A DNA stretch of 64,000 bases from Lutibacter sp. (GCF_013041805.1 NZ_JABDRI010000101.1:1-64000), one strand, 5' to 3'; positions 25,744 to 35,806 are shown, counted from the first letter of the stretch. Numbers and translations are program-made. The notes: generated by a model not told the origin, from the sequence alone.

Positions 25744-28700
25744 ATGAAAAAAGGTTTACTTTTCTTAGCTGTTTTAATTAGCGTTACTGTCAATGCTCAA
25801 ATTCAATCAAAAAATATTCATTTGAAAACTTTTTTGGTTAAAAGTGATACTATAAAAATAGATTCAGTAAGTATAACTCCTTTTAATTTTAAAGTATTTA
25901 ACAACTCCAACGCTGAAATTGATACCTCAAAATACAATATAGACTTTTCAAAATCCTTATTAATTCTAAAAAAAGATGCTGCTGAATTACTTTCAGAAAT
26001 AAAGATTCAATATATCTCATACCCAACATTTTTAACTAAGAAATATTTTAAATTTGATGAAAAATTAATTGTTCCTAAAGCAACGGAGCAAACAAAATTA
26101 TATAGCTTAACTACTAACGAAAACAAATTACCATTTACACCTTTTGACGGTTTAAATACTTCAGGTAATCTTACACGAGGAATTACAGTTGGTAATAATC
26201 AAAACTCAGTTGTAAATTCATCGCTCGATTTACAAATTGCAGGGAAATTATCAGATAAAGTTACTTTAAAAGCTTCAATTCTTGATACAAATTTACCCAT
26301 TCAAGAAAATGGAAATACGTATAAATTAAATCAATTCGATCGAGTTTATATTGAACTATTGAGTGATTATTGGTCTATAAATGCTGGAGATATTTATTTG
26401 AATAACCGAGAAAGCGCCTATTTGAATTTTAATAAAAAGGTTATTGGAGTAGATGTAAATGCAACAATAAAACAGAAAAACTCCACACTAAATATTGAAA
26501 CTTCAGGAGCTATTGTTGAAGGAAAATACAAAAAAGTACAGTTTGTAGGACAAGAAGGAAATCAAGGTCCTTATAGATTATCTGATTTAAATACCAATAC
26601 TTATATTTTAATTTTATCTGGAACTGAACTGATTTATGTGAATGGTAGGCTTTTAAAACGTGGGGAAAATAACGATTATACGATTGATTACAATAATGCC
26701 GAAATTATATTTAGCACCACGTTTCCTATCACTGCCAATATGCGAATTACTGCAGAATATCAATTTACGGACAGAGTTTATTCACGCTTTGTAACCTACA
26801 ACAATGTGAGGTATAAAAGTGATAAACTTAGTGTTGAAGGTTATTTTTACAATGAAAATGATGTAAAAAATCAACCCTTAGAACAAGATTTAAGCAATGA
26901 ACAAAAACAGCTCTTAGCCAATGCGGGCAATAATACTAGCGCCATGGTAACACCTTCAGCATATCTTGATACGTTCTCTGAAGATAAAATTTTATATAAA
27001 AAAATATTCATTGGAATTGAAGAAGTTTTTGAATATTCAACCAATGAAAATGATGAGCTATACCAAGTAACCTTTTCTTATGTTGGTGAAAATTTGGGAA
27101 GCTATAACTTGAAAGAAGTTATTGCTATTGGAAAAGTATTTGAGTATGTTGGTGAAAATTTAGGAAATTACGATCCTATCATACAACTAGTTGCTCCAAA
27201 TAAATTACAAATAGCCGTTTTTAACGTCACTTATAATCCAAGCAAAAAAACAACCATACATACAGAAACTGCTTTTAGTACAAACGATGAAAATTTATTT
27301 TCAACAATTGACGACGCATCAAATGATGGAATTGCAACAAAATTAAATTTAGAGCAAGTTATTTTTGAAAATAAATGGGAACTAAAAAGTAATGTAAAAA
27401 TCGATTTCATTGCAAAAGATTTTAAACCTGTTGAACGCCTACAATCTATTGAATTTAATAGAGATTGGAATATTGAGACAAGTACCGGAAATCAAAAATT
27501 AATAAACACCTCATTGGTCCTTTCAAATAAAAAAAATAGTCAAGTGCAATATGATTTTGGAAATCTTACGTTTGGTGATAATTTTAAAGGAACTAAACAT
27601 CTTTTGTTTGGAAATATAGCTCATAAAAATGCTTCATTTATTTTTAACAGCAGTTTCTTGGACAACGAAACAACATATGAAAAAGGGACTTTTCTAAGAT
27701 CCTATTTAAAATCAGTATACAATTTGAAAAAAAGTTGGTTTGGAATTATTCTAAATGCAGAAAAAAACAAACGTACCACTATTGAAACAAATGAGTTATC
27801 AAATTTAAGTCATCAGTTTAACGAAGTTGAGGCATTTGTTGGTTTAGGGGACTCAACCAAAGTATTTACTAAAATTGGAGCTATTTTTAGAACGACTGAT
27901 AGTATTCAAAATATGAGGCTTGAAAAAGTAAATACTTCTAAAACCTGGTATCTAAAGTCGAGCTTTATTAAGTCTGAAACAACAGATTTAAATGCCTATA
28001 TAAATTACAGAACTGTTAAAAATACCAACTATGATAATGAAGAATCTATAAATTCTAAATTGGTATACAACCAACAATTAATGAATCAATTTTTAACTTT
28101 TAATACAGTGTATCAAACGCTATCTGGAACCCTTCCCCAACAAGATTTTACTTACATAAAAACAGAACAAGGACAAGGGTTTTATACTTGGATTGATTAT
28201 AATGGAAACGGCATTAAAGAATTAAACGAATTTGAAATTGCTCAATTCCAAGATCAAGCTCAATATTTAAGAATTATTCTACCAACGGTCAATTACATTG
28301 ACACACATCAAAATAAATTAGCACAAACAATTGCTATTAACCCTCAACAATGGAAATCAAAAAATGGGTTTAAAAAAATTGCATCTCACTTTTACAATCA
28401 AACCTATATTTTAATTGATAGTAAACAGCAAAAAATAGCTAAAAAATTTAATTTAAATCCATTTGATATCGATAATGAAAAATTACTTGGATTAAATTTT
28501 AATTTAAATAACAGCCTTTATTTCAACAAAGGAGAAAAGAATTTTTCAACTACACTTAGGTTTATAAAATCTCAAAATAAAGCTACAACAACCATAGATA
28601 ATTTAGAAAATAAATTACAACTTCAACAACTTCAATTTGAACATAAAATAGGTGACTTTTGGCAACTTAATTTGGATATGAGTAACGCAAAAAACAATAC

Positions 28701-29136
28701 AAACTCATTAAACTTTACCAATAGAAATTTCAAATTAACCAATGTAACTTTACAACCAAAGCTATCGTATTACTACACTAAGAATTCGTATTTTTCAGTG
28801 TTTTATGAACATAAAACAAAAGAAAATAGCATTGGAAATTTAGAGCTATTGAATGCTAATACATTTGGAGGTATCTTAAACTATATTAGTACTGCTAAAA
28901 ATAGTTTAAAAGCTGAATTTAATTTTTTTAAAAACAATTTTGAAGGAACCGTAAATTCTCCAGTAGCTTATCAAATGCTAGAAGGTTTACAACCAGGAAA
29001 AAATTATACTTGGACTTTCTTATTTCAACGAAAATTAAATTCATTTTTAAATTTAAATATCAACTATTTAGGTAGAAAAAGTGAAACTTCAAAAGCCATT
29101 CATACTGGAACTGTGCAGTTAAAAGCATTTTTTTAG
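25744..29136 (+). CDS. Very large outer-membrane/surface protein with SprA-like segments
   Basis: An 1130-residue protein with a signal peptide (MKKGLLFLAVLISVTVNAQ). Around residues 135-250 it reads NTSGNLTRGITVGNNQNS, LQIAGKLSDKVTLKASILD and NQFDRVYIELLSDYWSINAG; around 275-345 GNQGPYRLSDLNTN and GRLLKRGENNDYTIDYNNAE. These resemble motifs of the gliding/type IX secretion protein SprA (Sov), but the protein is less than half that length. The C-terminal half alternates like a large beta-barrel and ends LKAFF. It is probably an uncharacterised bacteroidetal outer-membrane barrel. It follows ogt by 33 bp. Confidence 0.75.
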   Translation: MKKGLLFLAVLISVTVNAQIQSKNIHLKTFLVKSDTIKIDSVSITPFNFKVFNNSNAEIDTSKYNIDFSKSLLILKKDAAELLSEIKIQYISYPTFLTKKYFKFDEKLIVPKATEQTKLYSLTTNENKLPFTPFDGLNTSGNLTRGITVGNNQNSVVNSSLDLQIAGKLSDKVTLKASILDTNLPIQENGNTYKLNQFDRVYIELLSDYWSINAGDIYLNNRESAYLNFNKKVIGVDVNATIKQKNSTLNIETSGAIVEGKYKKVQFVGQEGNQGPYRLSDLNTNTYILILSGTELIYVNGRLLKRGENNDYTIDYNNAEIIFSTTFPITANMRITAEYQFTDRVYSRFVTYNNVRYKSDKLSVEGYFYNENDVKNQPLEQDLSNEQKQLLANAGNNTSAMVTPSAYLDTFSEDKILYKKIFIGIEEVFEYSTNENDELYQVTFSYVGENLGSYNLKEVIAIGKVFEYVGENLGNYDPIIQLVAPNKLQIAVFNVTYNPSKKTTIHTETAFSTNDENLFSTIDDASNDGIATKLNLEQVIFENKWELKSNVKIDFIAKDFKPVERLQSIEFNRDWNIETSTGNQKLINTSLVLSNKKNSQVQYDFGNLTFGDNFKGTKHLLFGNIAHKNASFIFNSSFLDNETTYEKGTFLRSYLKSVYNLKKSWFGIILNAEKNKRTTIETNELSNLSHQFNEVEAFVGLGDSTKVFTKIGAIFRTTDSIQNMRLEKVNTSKTWYLKSSFIKSETTDLNAYINYRTVKNTNYDNEESINSKLVYNQQLMNQFLTFNTVYQTLSGTLPQQDFTYIKTEQGQGFYTWIDYNGNGIKELNEFEIAQFQDQAQYLRIILPTVNYIDTHQNKLAQTIAINPQQWKSKNGFKKIASHFYNQTYILIDSKQQKIAKKFNLNPFDIDNEKLLGLNFNLNNSLYFNKGEKNFSTTLRFIKSQNKATTTIDNLENKLQLQQLQFEHKIGDFWQLNLDMSNAKNNTNSLNFTNRNFKLTNVTLQPKLSYYYTKNSYFSVFYEHKTKENSIGNLELLNANTFGGILNYISTAKNSLKAEFNFFKNNFEGTVNSPVAYQMLEGLQPGKNYTWTFLFQRKLNSFLNLNINYLGRKSETSKAIHTGTVQLKAFF

Positions 29137-29198
29137 AATTTTTATTTAATTGGTTTAATTTTTGCTAGTATATTTACTTTTTAATTTAATTGATTTTT

Positions 29199-29771
29199 AT
29201 GAAAAAATATTTTTACACTATTTTAATTTTTTTTACAACTTTTGTAACTTTCTCTCAGAATAATTACGAACAAGAAACCACAAAATACAATGAATTAAAA
29301 ATTAACATGTCTAATTTAATTGGGTTTAAGTTTTTGGATGTTGGTTATGAAAAAATTATAAATGAAGAGTCTACATTTGGTGTTAACCTTCTTTTTAACC
29401 TAGATAGTAATTCAGAAAGTACTGGTTTGGATGAATATAGAACCTTTTCAATTACACCATACTATAGGCATTTTTTTTCCAATAAATACGCCCAAGGTTT
29501 TTTTGTAGAAGCTTTTACAATGCTTCATTCAGCGAAAGAAGATGATTACTATTATGAAATTTTTGACCCTAATACAGGTATGTATAGTGGCGGTTCAAAT
29601 TCTAACACTTATACAGATTTTGCTGTTGGAATTTCAGCAGGTGCAAAATGGGTGAGTAGAAGAGGCTTTGTTGCTGAAATTTATCTAGGTATAGGTAGAG
29701 ATTTATTAGGGAATAGTGATGAAGAAGTAGTTGGTAGAGGTGGTGTTGCAATTGGTTACAGATTTAAATAG
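29199..29771 (+). CDS. Small outer-membrane beta-barrel protein
   Basis: About 190 residues from ATG at 29199; an in-frame TTG lies 9 bp upstream. Signal peptide (MKKYFYTILIFFTTFVTFSQ), then alternating strands such as LKINMSNLIGFKFLDVGYEK, TFSITPYYRHFF and GGVAIGYRFK, ending aromatic/basic. It resembles DUF3575-like or OmpA-type small barrels of Bacteroidota. It lies 62 bp after the 1130-residue protein gene and is ended by a strong terminator. Function unknown. Confidence 0.75.
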   Translation: MKKYFYTILIFFTTFVTFSQNNYEQETTKYNELKINMSNLIGFKFLDVGYEKIINEESTFGVNLLFNLDSNSESTGLDEYRTFSITPYYRHFFSNKYAQGFFVEAFTMLHSAKEDDYYYEIFDPNTGMYSGGSNSNTYTDFAVGISAGAKWVSRRGFVAEIYLGIGRDLLGNSDEEVVGRGGVAIGYRFK

Positions 29772-29790
29772 TAATAAAAAGTAAACAGAT

Positions 29791-29831
29791 AAAAAAGAAG
29801 GCTTTCTAAATTAGAAAGCCTTCTTTTTTTT
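29791..29831. terminator. Bidirectional terminator
   Basis: AAAAAAGAAGGCTTTCT pairs with AGAAAGCCTTCTTTTTT around a short loop. It serves the small barrel gene (plus) and glyS (minus), which converge here. Confidence 0.9.
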
Positions 29832-29852
29832 GTTCTTATATTTTAGTGAAAA

Positions 29853-31394
29853 TTACATTTTCATCAACCAATTTTTAACATCAACATCTTCTTTAATAAT
29901 TGAACGCAATTCTTCAATTTTAACACGTTTTTGTTCCATAGTATCTCTATAACGAATAGTCACAGAATTATCATTTAAAGTGTCATGGTCAACTGTAATA
30001 CAAAATGGTGTTCCTGCAGCATCTTGCCTTCTGTAACGCCTTCCTACTGCATCTTTTTCATCATAAGTAACGTTGAAATCCCATTTTAAATCTTCTACAA
30101 TTTTTCGAGCTACTTCTGGTAGACCATCTTTTTTAACTAATGGTAAAATTGCTGCTTTTGTTGGAGCTAGTACTGAAGGTAATTTTAAAACCGTACGTGT
30201 AGAACCATTTTCTAATTCCTCTTCTTGCAAAGAGTTCGAAAAAACAGCTAAAAACATTCTATCTAAACCAATAGATGTTTCAACAACATAAGGAACATAG
30301 TGTTCATTTATTTCTGGATCAAAATATTGTAGTTTTTTTCCTGAATGCTCTTCGTGGGCTTTTAAATCGAAATCTGTACGAGAATGGATTCCTTCTAATT
30401 CTTTGAACCCAAACGGAAATCTAAACTCAATATCAGAAGCCGCATCAGCATAATGTGCTAATTTTTCATGGTCATGGAAACGGTAGTTATCTTCACCCAT
30501 ACCTAGTGATAAATGCCATTTTAAACGATTTTCTTTCCATTTTTCGTACCATTCCTTTTGAGTACCAGGACGTACAAAAAATTGCATTTCCATTTGTTCA
30601 AACTCACGCATACGGAAAATAAATTGGCGAGCAACTATTTCATTTCTGAAGGCTTTACCCGTTTGTGCAATTCCAAAAGGAATTTTCATTCTTCCTGTTT
30701 TTTGAACATTTGAAAAGTTAACAAAAATACCTTGTGCAGTTTCTGGACGTAAGTACAAATCCATTGCTGTATCTGCTGAAGCGCCTAATTTAGTTCCAAA
30801 CATTAAGTTAAATTGCTTCACATCTGTCCAATTCTTTGAACCTGACAATGGACAACCAATTCCTAATTCTTCAATTAATAATTTTACATCTGCTAAATCT
30901 TCATTTTCTAAAGATTTTCCCATACGTTGTAAAATAGCATCTCCTTTTTCTTTATAACCTATAACTCTTGGATTCGTAGCTAAAAATTCTTCTTTATTAA
31001 AAGCCTCTCCAAATCGTTTTGCTGCTTTAGCTACTTCCTTTTCAATTTTGGTATCTAATTTTCCAACATAGTCTTCAATTAAAACATCTGCTCTATATCT
31101 TTTTTTAGAATCTTTATTATCAATTAATGGATCGTTAAAAGCATCTACGTGCCCTGAAGCTTTCCAAGTTGTTGGATGCATAAAAATTGCAGCATCTAAA
31201 CCAACAATATTTTCGTGCATTTGCACCATTGCTTTCCACCAGTAATTTCTAATGTTTTTCTTTAACTCTACACCATTTTGAGCATAGTCATAAACTGCGC
31301 TTAAACCATCGTAAATTTCACTTGATTGAAATACGTAACCGTACTCTTTTGCGTGTGAAACTACTTTTTTAAATTGATCTTCATTATTTGCCAT
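29853..31394 (-). CDS. glyS: Glycine--tRNA ligase
   Basis: A 513-residue class II synthetase of the alpha2 (eukaryote/archaea-like) type, charging tRNA-Gly. Motif 2 is FRNEIVARQF...RMREFEQMEMQFF, motif 3 SIGLDRMFLAVF, with the insertion between them and the C-terminal anticodon-binding domain (LPSVLAPTKAAILPL, VDHDTLNDNSVTIRYRD). Length is normal for the family. The start ATG lies about four bases after a perfect TATTTTTG element, implying a leaderless or near-leaderless mRNA. Confidence 0.97.
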   Translation of the reverse strand: MANNEDQFKKVVSHAKEYGYVFQSSEIYDGLSAVYDYAQNGVELKKNIRNYWWKAMVQMHENIVGLDAAIFMHPTTWKASGHVDAFNDPLIDNKDSKKRYRADVLIEDYVGKLDTKIEKEVAKAAKRFGEAFNKEEFLATNPRVIGYKEKGDAILQRMGKSLENEDLADVKLLIEELGIGCPLSGSKNWTDVKQFNLMFGTKLGASADTAMDLYLRPETAQGIFVNFSNVQKTGRMKIPFGIAQTGKAFRNEIVARQFIFRMREFEQMEMQFFVRPGTQKEWYEKWKENRLKWHLSLGMGEDNYRFHDHEKLAHYADAASDIEFRFPFGFKELEGIHSRTDFDLKAHEEHSGKKLQYFDPEINEHYVPYVVETSIGLDRMFLAVFSNSLQEEELENGSTRTVLKLPSVLAPTKAAILPLVKKDGLPEVARKIVEDLKWDFNVTYDEKDAVGRRYRRQDAAGTPFCITVDHDTLNDNSVTIRYRDTMEQKRVKIEELRSIIKEDVDVKNWLMKM

Positions 31395-31398
31395 GCTG

Positions 31399-31406
31399 CA
31401 AAAATA
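31399..31406 (-). promoter_or_regulatory. -7 promoter element of glyS
   Basis: On the minus strand TATTTTTG (TAnnTTTG) four bases before the glyS ATG. Confidence 0.45.
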
Positions 31407-31430
31407 GGAAAGGTTTTAATACTAAAAAAT

Positions 31431-31461
31431 AAAAAGTGGAAATAGCCGAAACTATTTCCAC
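31431..31461 (-). terminator. Intrinsic terminator of the coiled-coil membrane protein gene
   Basis: GTGGAAATAG pairs with CTATTTCCAC around a 6-nt loop; on the minus strand TTTTT follows. It lies about 40 bp past the stop of the 293-residue gene and before the glyS promoter. Confidence 0.8.
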
Positions 31462-31502
31462 CCAATTAACATTAAATAATACTAATCTGGAGTTTACTAT
31501 AA

Positions 31503-32384
31503 TTACTTTAGGGTAAAATTAGTTGCTCCTACAAGTCTTTCTTCTATGTATATATTTACTTTATACAATCCCTTTTCAATTTGATCTCTATTTACTTCAA
31601 CCAGCGAAATAATGTCTACTGCTTCATTTAAATAATTAATAATAGTTTGATCACTGTAATTAATAGTTGCATTATTCATCAGCAACTCTCCTTTTTTAGC
31701 AATTGTTTCTCCTTTTGAATTCACTAATTGAATATAAACTTGACGCTCTCCTGGTTCGCTAATTTCATTTTTTGCTATTGTGAAATTAATTCTAAATGCG
31801 TCCGTATTTCTCGCTCTTGAAGTTTCAACTAATTTTCCATTCGTTTTTTCTCGCATCGCTAATATTCTAGCTGAGCTTACTTTTAAAATTGAACCAATAG
31901 CAACTTTTTCAGATAATTGCATATTTTGTAAAGACAATGTGTCGTTTTTAGCTACTTGATTACTTATTTTAACATTTGCACTGTCTAAATTATTGGTTAA
32001 CAACTGATTTAGACCTTTTAGTGAATCTGTCATAAAAAATAAACGTCTATTTGTTTCCTCCAAATTGGCTATTTCTTTTCTATAGCGACGAATTAAATTA
32101 TAATTTGTAGCCTTTAAACCTTTAATAGAATCTCTTAAAGAAATTATTCTATCCCGTTCTATTGAAAGTTCAGAAGAAAGCGAAGTATTTTGCCCAATAG
32201 CTTCTTCATACTTCACAATCATATTATCTAAATTACCTTCAATCTCTAATTTCTCTTCCTCAATAGCATCTGTAACTTTTTTGTGTTGCTTATTGTTATA
32301 GAAAGTATAAGCCACAACGGCAAGCAATAAAACACCTAGTACAATAAGGATGATTTTACTATTTGAATTTTTCTTTTCTTCCAT
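31503..32384 (-). CDS. Inner-membrane coiled-coil protein, unknown function
   Basis: A 293-residue protein: one N-terminal membrane helix at about 10-29 (IILIVLGVLLLAVVAYTFY), a long coiled coil over about 40-160 (KLEIEGNLDNMIVKYEEAI, DRIISLRDSIKGLKATNYN), then a beta-rich C-terminal domain (RNTDAFRINFTIAKNEISE, ERQVYIQLVNSKGETIA, LYKVNIYIEERLVGATNF). The topology puts the coil and sandwich domain in the periplasm. This arrangement is common in flavobacterial conserved hypotheticals; I know no assigned role. Monocistronic, with its own terminator. Confidence 0.75.
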   Translation of the reverse strand: MEEKKNSNSKIILIVLGVLLLAVVAYTFYNNKQHKKVTDAIEEEKLEIEGNLDNMIVKYEEAIGQNTSLSSELSIERDRIISLRDSIKGLKATNYNLIRRYRKEIANLEETNRRLFFMTDSLKGLNQLLTNNLDSANVKISNQVAKNDTLSLQNMQLSEKVAIGSILKVSSARILAMREKTNGKLVETSRARNTDAFRINFTIAKNEISEPGERQVYIQLVNSKGETIAKKGELLMNNATINYSDQTIINYLNEAVDIISLVEVNRDQIEKGLYKVNIYIEERLVGATNFTLK

Positions 32385-32568
32385 TCTTCTTTTATTTTAT
32401 ACTGCATTAAATTTATTATCAAACGTAAACGATTTTAATAAATTATAAAAAACCAATAAATAATTTTGAGGTGTTTCTTGAGGAATTATAAAATTACGTT
32501 ATAAAAATTATCTTTCATAATTTTTTATTCTTTTTTTAATTTAGAGTACTTTTAAAAAAAGTATTGCT

Positions 32569-33255
32569 ATGAAATTTTTGAAAGATATTTTTAATATTTT
32601 CTTTCCTGAAATATGTTTAAGTTGTAAAGTGCAGTTAGCAGAAAATGAAGGGCCTATTTGCATTAAATGTAGACACGATTTACCATTAACTAATTTTACC
32701 TTTGAACCAGCTAATTTAGTTGAAAAAACATTTTATGGGAGAATCCCTATAGAGAAAGCAACTGCATTATTTTATTTTTTTAAAAAGGGAAAGGTGCAAC
32801 AATTAATGCACGAACTTAAATACAATAAGCAACAACAAGTGGGAACTTTTGTTGGAAATTGGTTAGGTTCAGAAATGATTGAAAGTAAGCGTTTTGAAAA
32901 TATAGATTATATTATACCCGTGCCTCTTCATAAAAATAAGTTAAAAACCAGGGGTTATAATCAAGTTACTACTTTTGGAGAAAGTTTATCTCAAAAACTT
33001 ATGATTCCATTCAACGATACGTATTTAATAAAAATTTCATCAACACGAACACAAACAAAAAAATTACGATTAGATCGGTGGAAAAATGTTCAAGAATTAT
33101 TTGTGGTTCAGCATCAAAACAATCTAATAGATAAACATATTTTGTTAATTGATGATATTATAACAACTGGAGCTACTCTTGAAGCTTGTTGCAAAGCATT
33201 TGGAAAAATTGAAGGTTTAAAAATAAGTATCGCTTGCATGGCATATACGAAGTAA
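32569..33255 (+). CDS. comF: ComF-family phosphoribosyltransferase-like protein
   Basis: A 228-residue protein. N-terminal zinc-finger-like element (CLSCKVQL and CIKCRHDLP); PRTase fold with KLKTRGYNQVTTFGESLS and the PRPP-binding loop ILLIDDIITTGATLEACC. ComF proteins are needed for natural transformation in several bacteria, acting in uptake or handling of single-stranded DNA; the enzymatic role is uncertain. Single gene with its own upstream region. The symbol is by family only. Confidence 0.9.
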   Translation: MKFLKDIFNIFFPEICLSCKVQLAENEGPICIKCRHDLPLTNFTFEPANLVEKTFYGRIPIEKATALFYFFKKGKVQQLMHELKYNKQQQVGTFVGNWLGSEMIESKRFENIDYIIPVPLHKNKLKTRGYNQVTTFGESLSQKLMIPFNDTYLIKISSTRTQTKKLRLDRWKNVQELFVVQHQNNLIDKHILLIDDIITTGATLEACCKAFGKIEGLKISIACMAYTK

Positions 33256-33339
33256 CATCTTAACTTAAAATATAAAATAACGCTTTGCGTTATTTAAATA
33301 AATTAATTGTTATTTTGCAAAAAAGTTACTTAAATAAAT

Positions 33340-34941
33340 ATGAATTATAGCGTTCGTAAAATTCTTTTAATAGTTGCACTTGGAATAATTCTAAGTAATT
33401 GTGCTAAAAGAGGTAAACCAACTGGAGGCCCATTAGACAGTATTGCTCCTATTCTAGTTAGTGCAAATCCTGAACATAAAAGTATTAATTTTAAAGCAAA
33501 AAAAATTAAAATTTATTTTGATGAATATATCAAATTAAAAGATGTTAGTAAGCAATTAGTTGTTTCGCCTCCACAAAAATATGATCCAATAATAACACCT
33601 TTAGGTACTGCTAGCAAACTAATTACAATAGAAATCTTAGATACATTAGATCTAAATACCACTTATGCATTTAATTTTGGAAATAGTATTGTTGATAATA
33701 ATGAAGAGAATGAATTAGGTAATTTTAAGTATGTATTTTCAACAGGAACTTATATTGATTCATTAGAGTTAAAAGGGGAAGTTACAGATCCAAGTGTAAA
33801 AGCTCCCACACAAGGTATAGATGTAATGTTGTATGAGTATAATGAATTTTATACTGACTCTATTATTTTTAAAGAAAAGCCGCGTTATATTGCTAATACA
33901 CTAGACTCTACCCTATATGAAATAACAAATCTACGAGCAGGAAAATATCTTCTAATTGCTTTAGATGATCGCAATGGAAATAAAATTTACAACCCTGAAG
34001 TTGATAAAATTGGTTTCGTAAAAGATACAATTACAATTCCAACAGATAAATCATATGATTTCCCGATATTCAAAGAAATTCCTCCATTAAAAGTTATTAA
34101 ACCTAAAGAAGTTACCAAAGGTCATTTAATATTTGGTTACCAAGGAGATGCAAATGGAATTAATATCAAGTTGACAACTCCTGTTGATAACAATTTTAAA
34201 TCTGAAATTAACTTTGAAAAAGATAAGGACACTATAAATTATTGGTACACAGGTATTGAAGCAGATTCTCTAAACTTTATAGTTTCAAAAGACGAATTTA
34301 GTGAAGAGTTTACTGTAAAGCCTAGAACTTCAAAATTAGATTCATTAGTTATTACAAAAAGTACTGCGAGCGTTCTACATTTAACCGATACGTTTTCACT
34401 AGCAACTAATATTCCTATTGAAACTACTAATAAATCGTTGATAAGCTTAAAAGAGCAAGACTCTATTGATGTTGATTTTGATGTAATTCTTTCTGAATCT
34501 AAAACAAAATTATACCTAGATTTTGAAAAAAAACACAGCACTAAATACAGTTTTACCTTGTTACCCAAAACACTTACAGATATTTTTGGAATTGCAAACG
34601 ATTCTTTATCTTTTCAATTAAATACAAAATCACCTGAAGATTATGGTATCTTAAGCCTTGAATTAGTAAGTGTTAAAAACACAAACTTCATTGTTGAATT
34701 GATAGATAGTAAAGGGCTCGTGGTAAGAACAAAAATAGTAGAGAAACCACAAAATGTAAGTTTTAAGCTATTACTTCCAGGTAATTATCTTATAAAAGTT
34801 ACGTTAGATGAAAATAGAAATGGAAAGTGGGATACCGGAGATTTTTTAACAAAACGGCAACCTGAAGAAGTCCTTTATTTTGATCAAGAATTGGAAATAA
34901 GAGCGAATTGGGAAGAAATAGAACGTTTTATAATAAAATAA
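33340..34941 (+). CDS. Ig-like (Big_5) domain lipoprotein
   Basis: A 533-residue protein with a lipobox (LSNC, Cys-21). Directly after it, GKPTGGPLDSIAPILVSANP and KKIKIYFDEYIKLKDVSKQL are characteristic of the Big_5 Ig-like domain found in conserved bacteroidetal lipoproteins. Further beta-rich domains follow, with DDRNGNKIYNPEVDKIGF and DENRNGKWDTGDFLTKRQPE, Asp/Asn-rich loops that look calcium-binding. It is probably an outer-membrane lipoprotein of structural role; no function is established to my knowledge. It lies 84 bp after comF. Confidence 0.82.
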   Translation: MNYSVRKILLIVALGIILSNCAKRGKPTGGPLDSIAPILVSANPEHKSINFKAKKIKIYFDEYIKLKDVSKQLVVSPPQKYDPIITPLGTASKLITIEILDTLDLNTTYAFNFGNSIVDNNEENELGNFKYVFSTGTYIDSLELKGEVTDPSVKAPTQGIDVMLYEYNEFYTDSIIFKEKPRYIANTLDSTLYEITNLRAGKYLLIALDDRNGNKIYNPEVDKIGFVKDTITIPTDKSYDFPIFKEIPPLKVIKPKEVTKGHLIFGYQGDANGINIKLTTPVDNNFKSEINFEKDKDTINYWYTGIEADSLNFIVSKDEFSEEFTVKPRTSKLDSLVITKSTASVLHLTDTFSLATNIPIETTNKSLISLKEQDSIDVDFDVILSESKTKLYLDFEKKHSTKYSFTLLPKTLTDIFGIANDSLSFQLNTKSPEDYGILSLELVSVKNTNFIVELIDSKGLVVRTKIVEKPQNVSFKLLLPGNYLIKVTLDENRNGKWDTGDFLTKRQPEEVLYFDQELEIRANWEEIERFIIK

Positions 34942-34983
34942 CTTACAAAAAAGATATATTTATATTTAGTTTAAAAAATTTAT

Positions 34984-34991
34984 TACTTTTG
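34984..34991 (+). promoter_or_regulatory. -7 promoter element of the THC0290_0291-type gene
   Basis: TACTTTTG, perfect TAnnTTTG, 20 bp before a TTG start codon. Its position supports the TTG at 35012 as the real start. Confidence 0.5.
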
Positions 34992-35011
34992 ATACATCTA
35001 AAACCCTTATT

Positions 35012-35806
35012 TTGATTAACTACTTTAAATTATTTACTTTTTTATTATGTTGCTTTGCATTGATTTCTGTTAAAGGACAAGATAGAAGTAGTCATGAAAT
35101 TGGATTTATCACTGGGGCAGCTTCTTTTACCACTGACTATGGTCAACGCAATAATTTCAATAGTAATGTAGGTGGTAATATAGGAATGGGTGTAGGTCTT
35201 ATTTATTATATGAATTTTTCAGATTATAGATATGGATGGAGTCAACGAACCAATTATTTTAATGAACATTTTAGATTAAGAGGTGAGTTATCATTTATGA
35301 CTGCTGATTTAGATCATTTTGGTAAATGGATAGATATTATAGATAATAATACTGGAGAATTGTCTCTAGGTGCTCAACAGTTGCGTGCAATGCATGGAAA
35401 AACCAAATTAATTAATTTTGGCGCACAATTAGAGTTTCATATTGTAGATATTGTAGATTTTGGCTCTCGAAGAATTCCAGATTTAAAATGGTCTCCTTAT
35501 GCAAGTGCTGGTTTTATGTTAGATTATTATGACCCTGAATTAAAAATTGATGAACCATATAGCCTGTTTCCTAAGTGGAATGTAGATGGTGCAACAAATA
35601 TGAGATCTAATATTACAGGATCATTAACTTTTGGTGTTGGAACTAGACATAAATTGGGTGAATATTCTGATATATTAATAGAATCGCGTTGGCAATACTT
35701 TTTTTCAAACTTTGTTGATGGTTTAAATGCCAGAGATGATTCTGCTAACAAATACAACGACTGGTTGCTTTGGGTTCACGTTGGTTATGTATATTACCTA
35801 AATTAA
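35012..35806 (+). CDS. THC0290_0291-family outer-membrane protein
   Basis: A 264-residue protein with a TTG start (LINYFKLFTF...). The signal peptide ends ALISVKGQ. The mature part opens RSSHEIGFITGAASFTTDYG, followed by YFNEHFRLRGELSF and LDHFGKWID, wording I associate with the flavobacterial THC0290_0291 family of predicted outer-membrane barrels, which ends in an aromatic strand as here (VHVGYVYYLN). Function unknown. No ATG lies in frame near the start; promoter spacing favours TTG. The last 9 bp overlap the convergent cystathionine gamma-synthase-like gene. Confidence 0.85.
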   Translation: MINYFKLFTFLLCCFALISVKGQDRSSHEIGFITGAASFTTDYGQRNNFNSNVGGNIGMGVGLIYYMNFSDYRYGWSQRTNYFNEHFRLRGELSFMTADLDHFGKWIDIIDNNTGELSLGAQQLRAMHGKTKLINFGAQLEFHIVDIVDFGSRRIPDLKWSPYASAGFMLDYYDPELKIDEPYSLFPKWNVDGATNMRSNITGSLTFGVGTRHKLGEYSDILIESRWQYFFSNFVDGLNARDDSANKYNDWLLWVHVGYVYYLN

